A stretch of DNA of 64,000 nt from Zoogloeaceae bacterium G21618-S1. Its GTDB lineage: Bacteria; Pseudomonadota; Gammaproteobacteria; Burkholderiales; Rhodocyclaceae. This document shows, one piece after another, positions 17,528-26,901 of the stretch (the stretch's first letter is position 1; every line of letters starts with the position of its first letter). The position numbers and the translations under genes were made by a program. The notes below the pieces were generated by a model. That model had not been told where the DNA came from. It saw only the letters and a program-made list of their open reading frames with translations, and made no database searches. The stretch lies in NCBI GenBank assembly GCA_027214125.1, contig JAPWHF010000009.1, positions 186,001 to 250,000 on the forward strand, given 5' to 3'.

Positions 17528-18048
17528 GCCCGCGCTACAGCCGCGTCGCCATGGGCCTGCACTGGCTCATGGCAGTGCTCGTGATCGGTCTGATTGGCTG
17601 GGGGCTATGGATGTCCGACCTGCCCAAGGGGCCGGAGCGCGGCTGGGCGATCGGCATTCACAAATCCTTCGGGATGCTGGCCTTGCTGCTTGTTTTGGTG
17701 CGGCTCGGCTGGCGACTCGGCCACCGCCCACCAGCCAATCCGGCGCTGACAGCCATCGAAACGCGCCTGGCCAACGCGGCCCACCACCTGCTGTATGTAC
17801 TACTTGTGGTGGTGCCCTGCATGGGGCTGACGTCGGTCAATTTCACCAAATACCCACTCAAGTTCTTCGGCATCGAAGTGCCCAAAGCCGGCTGGCCTGA
17901 TGAGGCGCTCAATACGCTGTTCAGCACTACCCACAAGTTTCTGGCGTGGACGCTGATCGCGCTGATCGTGCTGCATGTCGCCGCCGCCATTCGTCACGCC
18001 ATCCGCCGGGACGGCACCATTCAACGGATGCTGCCGGGCAAGCACTGA
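17524..18048 (+). CDS. cytochrome b561
   Basis: 174-residue four-helix membrane cytochrome of the bacterial b561 family. His residues expected to hold two b haems are visible in RVAMGLHWLMAVLV, IGIHKSFGMLALLL, NAAHHLLYVLLVVVPCMGL and TTHKFLAWTLIALIVLHVAAAIRHAI. It starts within the stop of the beta-propeller gene (ATGA overlap). In this operon it may pass electrons between the quinone pool and the periplasmic PedF system, in either direction. That role is inferred from context. Confidence 0.92.
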   Translation: MSPRYSRVAMGLHWLMAVLVIGLIGWGLWMSDLPKGPERGWAIGIHKSFGMLALLLVLVRLGWRLGHRPPANPALTAIETRLANAAHHLLYVLLVVVPCMGLTSVNFTKYPLKFFGIEVPKAGWPDEALNTLFSTTHKFLAWTLIALIVLHVAAAIRHAIRRDGTIQRMLPGKH

Positions 18049-18076
18049 ACACCGGGCGATACACATGTGCACCTAA

Positions 18077-18113
18077 ACGACACACCTGCTCCATTTCGGA
18101 ACAGGTGTGTCGT
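18077..18113. terminator. 37-bp palindrome at the end of the pedF operon
   Basis: Inverted repeat with arms 18077-18092 and 18098-18113 around ATTTC, with one mismatched pair in the arms (18089/18101). It lies 28 bp after the b561 stop, in the gap between convergent genes. It would form a stable RNA hairpin in both directions but lacks a U-run. Its core, TGCTCC-ATTTC-GGAACA, also fits the enhancer-like motif found upstream of the sigma54 promoters here, so it may be a protein site instead of, or as well as, a terminator. Confidence 0.55.
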
Positions 18114-18217
18114 GCGCGCCCGCACACCCCATGTGGCCGCTACGTCAACTTCCCGAAAGCGTCGATGCAATCCGACCGGTGTCGTGGGCGACGAGGATCA
18201 GGCGCATGGCGCCGGGC

Positions 18218-18628
18218 TCAATCATCGCGCGGACCAATCCAAGCAAACGGGTTGTAGGCCAGCTCCCACAAATAGCCGTCCGGATCCTTGAAGTAGCCGC
18301 TGTAGCCACCCCAAAACACTTTTTGGGGTTCTTTGGCCAGCGTCGCACCAGCGGCCAACGCTTGCGCCATCACCTGATCTACCTCGGCTTCTGACGACAG
18401 GTTGTGCGCCAGCGAAAAACCGGGGAAGCCCTCGCCCTCCTTGCTCACCTGCGCGTCCTCTGCCAGCGCATCGCGGCCGTACAGCCCGAGCCAGGTGCCA
18501 TTGAGCGTAAAGAAGGCAACCCCCGGCGGCGACGCCATACGCGGGAAGTCCAGGCCATCTTCATAGAAATGAATAGACGCAGCCAGATCACGCACTCCCA
18601 GGGTCACCATGCTGATACGAGGTTTCAT
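18218..18628 (-). CDS. VOC (glyoxalase/bleomycin-resistance) family protein
   Basis: 136-residue vicinal-oxygen-chelate protein with two beta-alpha-beta-beta-beta modules. It begins ISMVTLGVRDLAASIHFYEDGL and ends GYSGYFKDPDGYLWELAYNPF, where the Glu near the C-terminus is a usual metal ligand. The ATG at 18628 follows GGAGGCAG and overlaps the stop of the upstream acetyltransferase gene (ATGA), so the two form a small operon. Substrate unknown; such proteins range from metal-dependent lyases to antibiotic-binding proteins. Confidence 0.88.
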   Translation of the reverse strand: MKPRISMVTLGVRDLAASIHFYEDGLDFPRMASPPGVAFFTLNGTWLGLYGRDALAEDAQVSKEGEGFPGFSLAHNLSSEAEVDQVMAQALAAGATLAKEPQKVFWGGYSGYFKDPDGYLWELAYNPFAWIGPRDD

Positions 18629-19215
18629 GTCACTGCCTCCGAATTGTATTCGCTTGGCGCACGCCACTGCGCCACAGGCAAACGGTACCAGCAGTGCGCG
18701 CGCAAGGGGCTGCCATCGGCCAGGGACGGATGCATGAACTGCCCCGCCTGACGCATTCCAAGGCGCGACATGACCGCGCGCGAGCGGACATTGATCACGG
18801 CCGTAAACGAAACAATCTCGGACAGCCCCAACTGCTCGAAGCCCACCGCCAGCGCGCCACGGGCCGCCTCACTGGCATACCCCTGCCCCCAAAACGGCAG
18901 GGCAAGCCGCCAACCAACCTCCACGCAAGGTGAAAACGGCAAGGCGGTGGTGGGCTCATGCAAACCCACGAAACCCATGAAGTCGCCCGTGCGCTTCAGC
19001 TCGCACGCCCAAAAACCCCAACCGCGCGCATCGATCAACGCCTCACAACGCGCCGCCAAGGCGTCGCTGGCCGCCCCTGTCAGGGGCGCGGGGAAAAACG
19101 CCATCACTTCCGGATCGGCATTGAGCGCTGCAAACGGCCCCCGGTCGGCCATCCGCCACTGTCGCAGGCGCAAACGCGCCGTTTCAAACTCGATCACCGC
19201 TTCGGTTGTCAGCAT
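18625..19215 (-). CDS. GNAT acetyltransferase (RimJ/RimL-like)
   Basis: 196-residue N-acetyltransferase. It begins with the ETARLRLRQWRMADRGPFAALNADPEVMAFFP segment typical of the RimJ/RimL group, contains GWRLALPFWGQGYASEAARGAL (the acetyl-CoA pyrophosphate loop Q/R-x-x-G-x-G/A in variant form), and has NVRSRAVMSRLGMRQAGQF near the end. I chose the ATG at 19215 over one 19 codons upstream because it fits the family start and AAGGGAG lies upstream. It is coupled to the VOC gene. The acceptor is unknown. Confidence 0.88.
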   Translation of the reverse strand: MLTTEAVIEFETARLRLRQWRMADRGPFAALNADPEVMAFFPAPLTGAASDALAARCEALIDARGWGFWACELKRTGDFMGFVGLHEPTTALPFSPCVEVGWRLALPFWGQGYASEAARGALAVGFEQLGLSEIVSFTAVINVRSRAVMSRLGMRQAGQFMHPSLADGSPLRAHCWYRLPVAQWRAPSEYNSEAVT

Positions 19216-19348
19216 GCTCGCCGTGCGCTCCCTTACCGCTTTAGCATAGGAAAACACCGACGCTGCGTCCACGCAAGAGGCCGGCTCCGCTGGAACCGAT
19301 TTTCATCAGTCCGGCAGGCCGGCCCACTGCGTGACAAGGATACGCGAC

Positions 19349-19669
19349 TTACTTTTCAGCGCCCGCAAGAATCCAGTCAATCGCTGCTTTCAGGTTGTCA
19401 TCACTGATCTTCGCTTCGTCATTCGGGGTCATCGGAATCTGTCCCCAGACACCGCTACCACCCTCGCGCACTTTGGCAAACAAGACACTCTGCACGTCGG
19501 CCTGGCCAGCGTATTTGGCCGCGATATCGCGGAAGGCCGGGCCCACCATTTTCTTGTCGAGCGCATGACAACTCACGCAACGCGCCTTCTTCACCACATC
19601 GTACGAGGCCGACGCGGGCTGGATGAATCCGAATGCCAGCGCGGCAAGGAGCAACACTTTTGTACACAT
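19349..19669 (-). CDS. small cytochrome c (c551-like)
   Basis: 106-residue class I cytochrome c with a signal peptide (VLLLAALAFGFIQPASA), haem site CVSCH at about 31-35 and GQIPMTPN supplying the axial Met. The size and motif match the c551/c5-like electron carriers. The ATG at 19669 has AAAGGAA upstream. It lies 23 bp after the DUF779 gene on the same strand and may be read from the exaC promoter. It could serve as a mobile carrier for the quinoproteins in the region, which is inference. Confidence 0.9.
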   Translation of the reverse strand: MCTKVLLLAALAFGFIQPASASYDVVKKARCVSCHALDKKMVGPAFRDIAAKYAGQADVQSVLFAKVREGGSGVWGQIPMTPNDEAKISDDNLKAAIDWILAGAEK

Positions 19670-19692
19670 GAAAAATTCCTTTAACTAGAGAC

Positions 19693-20064
19693 TCAGACCA
19701 CGCCCGACGCTTCGAGCTCGGCCCATTCGGTATCGGTAAACAAACGCGACCGGGTGTGAAAGGACACGCCCTCCGGCCCTTCGAGCGAGAAAGTGCCGCC
19801 CCCTCGCGCTTCGATCACGTCAATGATCAGCTGGGTGTGCTTCCAGTACTCGTACTGCGAAGTGCTGATGTAAAACGGCGTGCCGCCGATCTCGCCAAGA
19901 AACACGTCGTTGTCGACGCTGATCTCGCCCTTCAGGTAACAGTTGGCCGCACTGCCATCGCAGCATCCGCCCGACTGATGAAAGAGCAGATCCGGGCCGT
20001 GCTTGGCCTTCAGCCGTTCAATCAACGCCAATGCGGCGTCGGTAGCGATCACTCGGTCGATCAT
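19693..20064 (-). CDS. DUF779 protein associated with aldehyde dehydrogenase
   Basis: 123-residue DUF779 protein; the Cys-rich motif FHQSGGCCDGS and the YISTSQYEYWKHTQLIIDV segment are diagnostic. The gene is very often next to ExaC/AcoD-type aldehyde dehydrogenases, as here, but its role is not known to me. Start ATG 20064 follows CAAGGAG. Between it and the aldehyde dehydrogenase there is a hairpin followed by a U-rich stretch, so its expression may be lower than that of the upstream gene. Confidence 0.9.
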   Translation of the reverse strand: MIDRVIATDAALALIERLKAKHGPDLLFHQSGGCCDGSAANCYLKGEISVDNDVFLGEIGGTPFYISTSQYEYWKHTQLIIDVIEARGGGTFSLEGPEGVSFHTRSRLFTDTEWAELEASGVV

Positions 20065-20090
20065 GAAACACTCCTTGAACATGCAGCCTG

Positions 20091-20121
20091 GAAACAAAAG
20101 TGGGGCGACCGAAGCCGCCCC
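20091..20121 (-). terminator. hairpin between exaC and the DUF779 gene
   Basis: On the minus strand GGGGCG and CGCCCC arms (20116-20121 and 20102-20107) enclose a GCTTCGGT loop and are followed by ACTTTTGTTTC. This resembles a weak intrinsic terminator or attenuator, about 85 bp after the exaC stop and 27 bp before the DUF779 ribosome site. Confidence 0.55.
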
Positions 20122-20205
20122 AAAAGACCCCTGACTGCGAGGAGAGAGAACACGGTGTGCGACCGACCCCGGGGCATCCGCGCCCGGCCGCATGCAACTT
20201 GTTGC

Positions 20206-21726
<1,521 letters not shown>

Positions 21727-21786
21727 GGTGTCTCCAGTTTTCTGAACTATTCGGGTGCGGACACTCGTCCGTCGCAGAACACCATC

Positions 21787-21801
21787 GCAGGGGGCGTGCC
21801 A
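21787..21801 (-). promoter_or_regulatory. sigma54 -24/-12 promoter of exaC
   Basis: On the minus strand TGGCACGCCCCCTGC matches TGGCACG-N4-TTGC with one change (C for the first T of the -12 box); GG and GC spacing is correct. It is 60 bases upstream of the exaC ATG. Confidence 0.75.
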
Positions 21802-21933
21802 AAGTGGCCGGCAGCCTCGCCAGGCACCCCGAACATCCGGTCTCTGCAAGGGATCAAGCGACGATCACCGCACCGGACGGCCGGATCGCGCAGGCACCAA
21901 CACGTAGCGCGCAATGCTTCGAAAAAGCACAAC

Positions 21934-21969
21934 TGTTCCATCATGGAGCGCTCTTGAGCAGGTGGAACA
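21934..21969 (-). promoter_or_regulatory. tandem enhancer-like sites upstream of exaC
   Basis: TGTTCCATCATGGAGCG at 21934-21950 matches TGYTCC-N5-GGARCA closely. The next site exactly 19 bp on, CTTGAGCAGGTGGAACA at 21953-21969, has a perfect GGAACA half. They lie about 135-170 bp upstream of the exaC sigma54 promoter and 60-95 bp upstream of the second AcoR-like gene. Confidence 0.6.
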
Positions 21970-22029
21970 CACCAGAACCACCGATTCACGGCCGCCTGCA
22001 GACGGCACGAATCCTGCTGTCATCACACC

Positions 22030-23922
22030 ATGTCGCCGCCCAAACCCACCGCTGCCACAGCCCCACACATCGACGCTTCCTGGCAGCGCTCGACCAACTA
22101 CGGCCTCAGCCCCGAGCACCCGCTGCACCTGGACATCGCCAGCCGCTCCCTGCTCGCCGAGCGCCTCGAAGCCAACGCCCGCCTGATGAGCTATGCCCAG
22201 CCGGTCATGGAATACCTGCACCGCCAGCTCACACAGTCGTCTTCCATGGTCTTGCTGGCCGACCGCGACGGTCTGGTGCTGCGTACCGTGGGCGATGGCG
22301 ATTTTGTCGATCGCGCCCAGCGTGTCGCCCTCACCCCCGGCGCCCACTGGCGCGAAGCCGTGATGGGAACCAATGCCATCGGCACCGTCGCCCACGAATC
22401 GCGCACCATTGCGGTTTGCGGCGAGCAGCACTTTCTCGAGCGCAACCGCTTCCTCACCTGCATCGCCACGCCCATCCACGCCCCCACCGGTGGCATGCTC
22501 GGCATTCTCGACCTCTCGAGCGACACCCGCGTCACCTTGCCCCACGCCCAGGCGCTGCTTACCTCCACCGCCGAGATGATCGAGCACCGGCTGATCGAAT
22601 CGCTCGATACCGGCAAAGTCATCGTGCGCTTCAGCCCCCACGCCGAAATGCTGGGCACACCCATCGAAGGCATCGCCCTGTTTGACGAAGCCGGCCGCAT
22701 GATCGGCTGCAACCGACGTGCCCGCGCCCTGCTCGGCCTCGCCGACCCCACCACGCTGCCCGACTTCACCACCTGCTTCCAACGCGACTGGCGGCGCCTC
22801 CCCTGCTTGGTCGAAGCCAGCGCCACCGGCCCGATTCTGCTGCGCACCTCACCGCCCCCAGCGCTTTCCGCCCGCCTGCAATGGCGCAATCCACCGCCAC
22901 CCACTCCGCATTACAGCCACGCGGCGCCCACGGTCAAGCACGACACAACAAAGCGACATAGCGGCTTCGACGTTCTCGACCACGGCGACCCCCGCATGCA
23001 ACAGGCCATTCGCCGCGCACGGCGCATCGCCCGGCACAACATACCGCTGCTCATCCAGGGCGAAACCGGCTCCGGCAAAGAACTGTTCGCCCGCGCTTAC
23101 CACGCCGAAGGCCCGCGCAGCGACGCCCCCTTCGTCGCCGTCAACTGCGCCGCCATCCCCGCCACCCTGATCGAATCCGAACTCTTCGGCTACGCCCCCG
23201 GCGCCTTCACCGGCGCCAAAGCCAAAGGCGCCCCCGGCCGCCTGCAAGACGCCGACGGCGGCACCCTGTTTCTCGACGAAATCGGCGACATGCCCTTGCC
23301 GCTGCAAGCCGTGCTGCTACGCGTACTCGAAACCCGCCGCGTTACCCCGCTCGGCAGCAGCCACGAAAACCCCATCGACATCGCCCTCGTCTGCGCCAGC
23401 CACCGCCCCCTGCACACCCTGGTCGCCGAAGGCGCCTTCCGCGCCGACCTGCTCTTCCGGCTCAACGGCCTGTCCGTCACCCTGCCCGCCCTGCGCGAAC
23501 GCGCCGACTTCGACCGCTTCCTCGACACCCTGCTCGCCGACGCCGCCGACGGCCGCCCCATCCGCCTCTCCGACACCGTGCGCGCCCAACTACGCGCCTA
23601 CCCCTGGCCCGGCAATGTCCGCCAACTCAAAAACGCCCTGCGCGTCATGGTCGCCCTGCTCGACGACACCGACACCGTCATCGAACTCGCCCACCTGCCC
23701 GAAGACCTCGTCACCGCCATCGCCAACACCCCGCCCCATGTACACGCCGCCGAAGACCTGCGCAGCTGCGAACAACGCCTCGTCCGCGCCTGCCTGCAAC
23801 GCCACGGCGGCAACGTCTCAGCCGCCGCCCGAGAGCTCGGCATCACCAGAACCACGCTGTACCGGAAATTGCGTCAGGATGATGACGCCAGACAAAACAA
23901 CGACCCCAGCGAGTCGACGTAG
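22030..23922 (+). CDS. second AcoR-like sigma54-dependent activator
   Basis: 630-residue enhancer-binding protein of the same build as the one at 12942-14966. It has a GAF-like sensor (about 35-190), an AAA+ domain with Walker A GETGSGKE (344-351) and GAFTGA (391-396), Walker B GGTLFLDEIGD, and a Fis-type helix-turn-helix (GGNVSAAARELGITRTTLYRKL). It has intact residues for sigma54 contact, so it should be functional. It is divergent from exaC, whose promoter is of sigma54 type, and probably activates it in response to an alcohol or aldehyde. The ribosome site before ATG 22030 is weak; no better start is evident. Confidence 0.92.
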   Translation: MSPPKPTAATAPHIDASWQRSTNYGLSPEHPLHLDIASRSLLAERLEANARLMSYAQPVMEYLHRQLTQSSSMVLLADRDGLVLRTVGDGDFVDRAQRVALTPGAHWREAVMGTNAIGTVAHESRTIAVCGEQHFLERNRFLTCIATPIHAPTGGMLGILDLSSDTRVTLPHAQALLTSTAEMIEHRLIESLDTGKVIVRFSPHAEMLGTPIEGIALFDEAGRMIGCNRRARALLGLADPTTLPDFTTCFQRDWRRLPCLVEASATGPILLRTSPPPALSARLQWRNPPPPTPHYSHAAPTVKHDTTKRHSGFDVLDHGDPRMQQAIRRARRIARHNIPLLIQGETGSGKELFARAYHAEGPRSDAPFVAVNCAAIPATLIESELFGYAPGAFTGAKAKGAPGRLQDADGGTLFLDEIGDMPLPLQAVLLRVLETRRVTPLGSSHENPIDIALVCASHRPLHTLVAEGAFRADLLFRLNGLSVTLPALRERADFDRFLDTLLADAADGRPIRLSDTVRAQLRAYPWPGNVRQLKNALRVMVALLDDTDTVIELAHLPEDLVTAIANTPPHVHAAEDLRSCEQRLVRACLQRHGGNVSAAARELGITRTTLYRKLRQDDDARQNNDPSEST

Positions 23923-23933
23923 CCGGGTCGAAG

Positions 23934-24035
23934 GTAGGTTGGGTTGAGCGCAGCGAAGCCCAACGCGGCGCCTAGCCCCCTATCGATGCTGCGAACCGAC
24001 GATTGTTGGGCTTCGCTGCGCTCAACCTAACCTAC
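23934..24035. repeat. long inverted repeat (REP-like element)
   Basis: Arms of 31 bases at 23934-23964 and 24005-24035 pair at 30 of 31 positions around a 40-base loop. The arms contain the GTTGAGCGCAGCGAAGCC type of sequence common in dispersed palindromic repeats of Proteobacteria. It lies between the AcoR-like gene and the EthD gene and may act as a transcription boundary or RNA stabiliser. Copy number elsewhere cannot be judged from this window. Confidence 0.8.
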
Positions 24036-24074
24036 AACAAGCGAACACCCCGCAAAAAAGACAGGAGACACCCC

Positions 24075-24395
24075 ATGATCAAAGTCAGCGTCATGTACCC
24101 CAACACCCCCGGCGCCCGCTTCGACCACGACTACTACCGCGACACCCACATGCCCATGGTCAAAGCCCGCCTCGGCGCCGCCTGCCGCTACTACACCGTC
24201 GACAAAGGCCTCGCCGGCGGCGCCCCGGACGAAGCGCCCACCTACGTCGGCATGTGCCACATTTTCTGCGAGTCCGTCGAGGCCTTCCAAAACGCCTTCG
24301 GCCCCCACGCCGACGACATCATGGCCGACATCCCCAACTACACCGATCTGACGCCGGTGCTGCAGATCAGCGAGGTTGTTATCGAGCGCGGCTGA
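24075..24395 (+). CDS. EthD family protein
   Basis: 106-residue EthD-domain protein (dimeric alpha/beta barrel), recognised from MIKVSVMYPNTPGARFDHDYYRDTHMPMVKARLGAA. It is cytosolic with no signal peptide. ATG 24075 follows ACAGGAGACA. Members are small proteins associated with ether or alcohol oxidation clusters, where EthD is required for activity by an unknown mechanism; many others have no assigned role. It follows the second AcoR-like gene and the REP-like repeat. A link to the alcohol-oxidation regulon is possible but unproven. Confidence 0.88.
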   Translation: MIKVSVMYPNTPGARFDHDYYRDTHMPMVKARLGAACRYYTVDKGLAGGAPDEAPTYVGMCHIFCESVEAFQNAFGPHADDIMADIPNYTDLTPVLQISEVVIERG

Positions 24396-24585
24396 GGCCA
24401 CCACGCTCAAAAACCACATATGACCAACCGAAACACGCGACCGTAACGAAACACACCCTTCTTACTACAGCACCCAGTAGGAACTCACCGCCTCCCGCTC
24501 AATGTTGCTTGCCGTCCCTCGCCAAATGGCATCCAATCCATACTGGATACGATGAAATGTATCGACGATTCCCATGCGAGGAAAA

Positions 24586-24951
24586 ATGGAACTTCGAGAC
24601 TTTGTTGCACAAACACTGACCGAAATTGCCGAAGGAGTGGTGCGGGCTCAAGAGACGCTTACGCCTATTGGAGCAAAGGTCAATCCGCAAATGTCCCGCG
24701 TATTTTCAAAGGGAGAGAAAAACTACGAGGCGTTCGGCTGGGCAAACGGAGAAGGCGCAAACCCTGTTTTATTAGTGAGCTTCGATGTAGCAGTAACTGC
24801 ATCGGAAGGGAGAAAAACAAAGGGCGGCATCGGCGTTGTCACCGGCATTGTTTCTCTTGGTTCCAGTGGAGCAACAGATAGAAACGATACGGCTGTGTCT
24901 CGCTTGAGTTTCAAGGTTCCGCTGCTGCTCCCGCTCCACAAGAGCAGCTGA
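24586..24951 (+). CDS. hypothetical protein of an unnamed small family
   Basis: 121-residue protein, predicted cytosolic: MELRDFVAQTLTEIAEGVVRAQ, then VNPQMSRVFSKG, FDVAVTASEGRKTKGGIGVV and VSRLSFKVPLLLP. I know similar uncharacterised proteins with the same opening helix and the ending SRhxFKVPhxLP, but no function. GAGG lies four bases before ATG 24586, which I prefer to the ATG four codons upstream. Base composition is clearly lower in GC than its neighbours, and it sits between palindromic repeats, which suggests recent acquisition. Confidence 0.6.
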   Translation: MELRDFVAQTLTEIAEGVVRAQETLTPIGAKVNPQMSRVFSKGEKNYEAFGWANGEGANPVLLVSFDVAVTASEGRKTKGGIGVVTGIVSLGSSGATDRNDTAVSRLSFKVPLLLPLHKSS

Positions 24952-25065
24952 GCCCAACGCAACGCCCAACCCAAGATACTGTCCGATCTATCGGTGAGGG
25001 TGAGCGGCTGCTGCATGAATCTACGCTGCGGACTCGAGGCCCAAGGGCGCAATCGGCATCCAGCC

Positions 25066-25095
25066 GATCGGTTCGGGGAATTCTCCGAACCGATC
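25066..25095. repeat. 30-bp near-perfect palindrome
   Basis: GATCGGTTCGG at 25066-25076 and CCGAACCGATC at 25085-25095 form a palindrome centred on GAATTC with a single mismatched pair. It is followed by no U-run on either strand, so it looks more like a protein-binding or cruciform site than a terminator. Confidence 0.65.
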
Positions 25096-25151
25096 TGAAC
25101 GATGCCACAGCACAAAGCCGGGCAGACTCAGACCATGGAAAAAATATACAA

Positions 25152-25180
25152 GGGCGCAATAACCGAAGGGCATTGCGCCC
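25152..25180. repeat. REP-like hairpin
   Basis: GGGCGCAAT (25152-25160) and ATTGCGCCC (25172-25180) flank AACCGAAGGGC. The arrangement, a nine-base stem around an AACCGAAGGGC loop, resembles widespread dispersed palindromes of Proteobacteria. Confidence 0.55.
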
Positions 25181-25351
25181 TACATCACGCCAGAACACCC
25201 AATCCGTCTGCGTCAGCGCTCCCGGCGCAATCCAGACGCCGGGTGCATGTCTTGAACTACGACCTCGTCAAATACACCCCATAAAAAACCGGCGCCGCCT
25301 GACAACAGGTTTCGGCGCCGGCGATGGCAAGTCAGCCTGCGTGGATCACCC

Positions 25352-26209
25352 TCACTCCTGGTAATACCCAACCCCAATCAGTGCCCCGCCTTCGCGACGC
25401 ACATACGAGCTCTTTTTTTCGACGGCATTGGTGACCGGGTTGCGCCAGACGTAGTCGACCACGGCTTCTTCGCCGGAGGCGGTCTTGTCGATCATTTCCT
25501 GGACAATGGCGTGGCCTTCGGCGTCGGTGATGCCGACGGCGTCCTTGCCGGTGAGCATGGGGTTCATGCCGATAGCGCTGTATTTGCCACTGGCCAGATC
25601 AATGGCAAAAACATAGAGATCGTTCTGCACAAACACGCCCTGGCGGTCGTTGAACGCGGCGTTGGCTTTGTCCATGCCTTCGGTCTTGGCGTAGGCGATG
25701 GCGCGAGTGAGCATTTTTTGCGCGTCGGCGGCGGTGGAGCGCGGGGCGAAGTAGCCGACGCCGACGACGTAATCATTGACCTTGCTCACATAGCTGACCT
25801 TCGGCTCGACATGGTTGGTCTTGCGGTTGAGCCACATGTAGCGCACCTGGCCTTCGCCGTTGCGGGCGGTAATGTCGATCATGTCGCGGAAGAGCGGGTT
25901 GCCTGCGGCGTCGGTGGTGCCGAGCACGTTGAGGCCGACCAGCGCTTCGGGCGCGGCGCCGCTGGCGTGGTAGGTGCCCTGATTGTCGATCACGAAAACG
26001 TAGAGATCTTTGCTGACGAACTTGCCTTTCTGGTTGTTGAAGGCGGCAAAAGAGCGCTCGGGGCCGTTGGCCTGCATGTATTTAACGGCCTGATCGAACA
26101 TGGCGCGGGCTTCGCGCGGGGTGCCTCGATCGGCGGCATGGGCGCCGGCGATCAGGCCCAGGCTTAGGAGTGCGGCAGCGGCGTAGTTAAGACGATAGCG
26201 GCGGGTCAT
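25352..26209 (-). CDS. secreted double-Cache domain protein
   Basis: 285-residue periplasmic protein with a signal peptide (LLSLGLIAGAHA) and two similar Cache-type sensor domains of about 125 residues. Each begins A...A-x-x-F/N...FNNQKGKFVSKDLYVFVID or FNDRQGVFVQNDLYVFAID and ends VSYVSKVNDYVVGVGYF or SSYVRREGGALIGVGYY. There is no transmembrane or signalling domain, so it is a free ligand-binding protein rather than a receptor. It lies 38 bp after the response regulator gene and probably belongs to that operon, perhaps presenting a ligand to the sensor kinase. Confidence 0.85.
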   Translation of the reverse strand: MTRRYRLNYAAAALLSLGLIAGAHAADRGTPREARAMFDQAVKYMQANGPERSFAAFNNQKGKFVSKDLYVFVIDNQGTYHASGAAPEALVGLNVLGTTDAAGNPLFRDMIDITARNGEGQVRYMWLNRKTNHVEPKVSYVSKVNDYVVGVGYFAPRSTAADAQKMLTRAIAYAKTEGMDKANAAFNDRQGVFVQNDLYVFAIDLASGKYSAIGMNPMLTGKDAVGITDAEGHAIVQEMIDKTASGEEAVVDYVWRNPVTNAVEKKSSYVRREGGALIGVGYYQE

Positions 26210-26247
26210 GATTTCAATTTCCTGTTCCGGGTTGATTGGCGTCTGGA

Positions 26248-26901
26248 TCAGCACGGCACGGACGACGGCGTCGGAAGTTCGACGAGACCGTGGCGAGCAG
26301 CCAGTCGGAGAAGCGAAAAATCGGTTTCGGCGTCCAGCTTCTGGCGGACCGCCGAGAGATGATTAAGCACGGTTTTACGACTCAGATGCATCTGCAGCGC
26401 GATACGCGGGGGCGATTCACCGCTGGCGGCCATACGCAGCACTTCGAACTCGCGCGGGGTCAGCCGCGAGAGCAGGTCGTCTTCTTCGAGCGCTGCGTTG
26501 GCCACCACCTGCGCGACATCGGCAGAGAGCACTCGGCGACCCGCCGCAACCTGGCGGATACCACTGATCAGCTCGCCCGGATCGCTGCTTTTGGTGAGGT
26601 AGCCCATGGCGCCGGCACGAAAGGCCTGAGTCACAAAGCCCGGGCTGTCGTGCATGGTGAGCACAAGCACCCGAATGCCGGGCGACCGGGCCAGGATACG
26701 CCGAGTGGCCTCAATGCCGCTTGCACCACGCAGGCTGAGGTCGACAACGGCCACATCGAGCGCGATATCCCGCGCCGCGGCGTAAGCGTCGTCGACAGTG
26801 GCGGCTTCGGCTGCCACACACATATCGGGCTCGGCATCGATCAGGCGCCGATAGCCAGAGCGAACGACGTTGTGGTCGTCAAGCAGAAGAATCCGGATCA
26901 T
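26248..26901 (-). CDS. NarL/LuxR-type response regulator
   Basis: 217-residue regulator with a receiver domain (DD at 8-9, phosphorylated Asp54 in VVDLSLRG, Lys in YLTKSS) and a LuxR-type helix-turn-helix (LTPREFEVLRMAASGESPPRIALQMHLSRKTVLNHLSAVRQKL). It overlaps the kinase stop (ATGA) and has GGAGGGGG upstream. Regulators of this type (AgmR/PedR/ErbR) control PQQ alcohol dehydrogenase genes in pseudomonads. The adjacent divergent pedE-like gene is the obvious target. Confidence 0.92.
   Translation of the reverse strand: MIRILLLDDHNVVRSGYRRLIDAEPDMCVAAEAATVDDAYAAARDIALDVAVVDLSLRGASGIEATRRILARSPGIRVLVLTMHDSPGFVTQAFRAGAMGYLTKSSDPGELISGIRQVAAGRRVLSADVAQVVANAALEEDDLLSRLTPREFEVLRMAASGESPPRIALQMHLSRKTVLNHLSAVRQKLDAETDFSLLRLAARHGLVELPTPSSVPC

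Larger units (their letters stand above)
24952..25351. other. intergenic stretch with palindromes, no gene recognised
   Basis: About 400 bp without a convincing coding region; the short open frames here lack ribosome sites and family likeness. It contains the palindrome at 25066-25095 and the hairpin at 25152-25180, both described separately. Confidence 0.6.

Noticed and set aside
25102-25284. 60-codon plus-strand frame between the palindromes
   Set aside because: Runs through the REP-like hairpin, has no ribosome site and no recognisable protein features.
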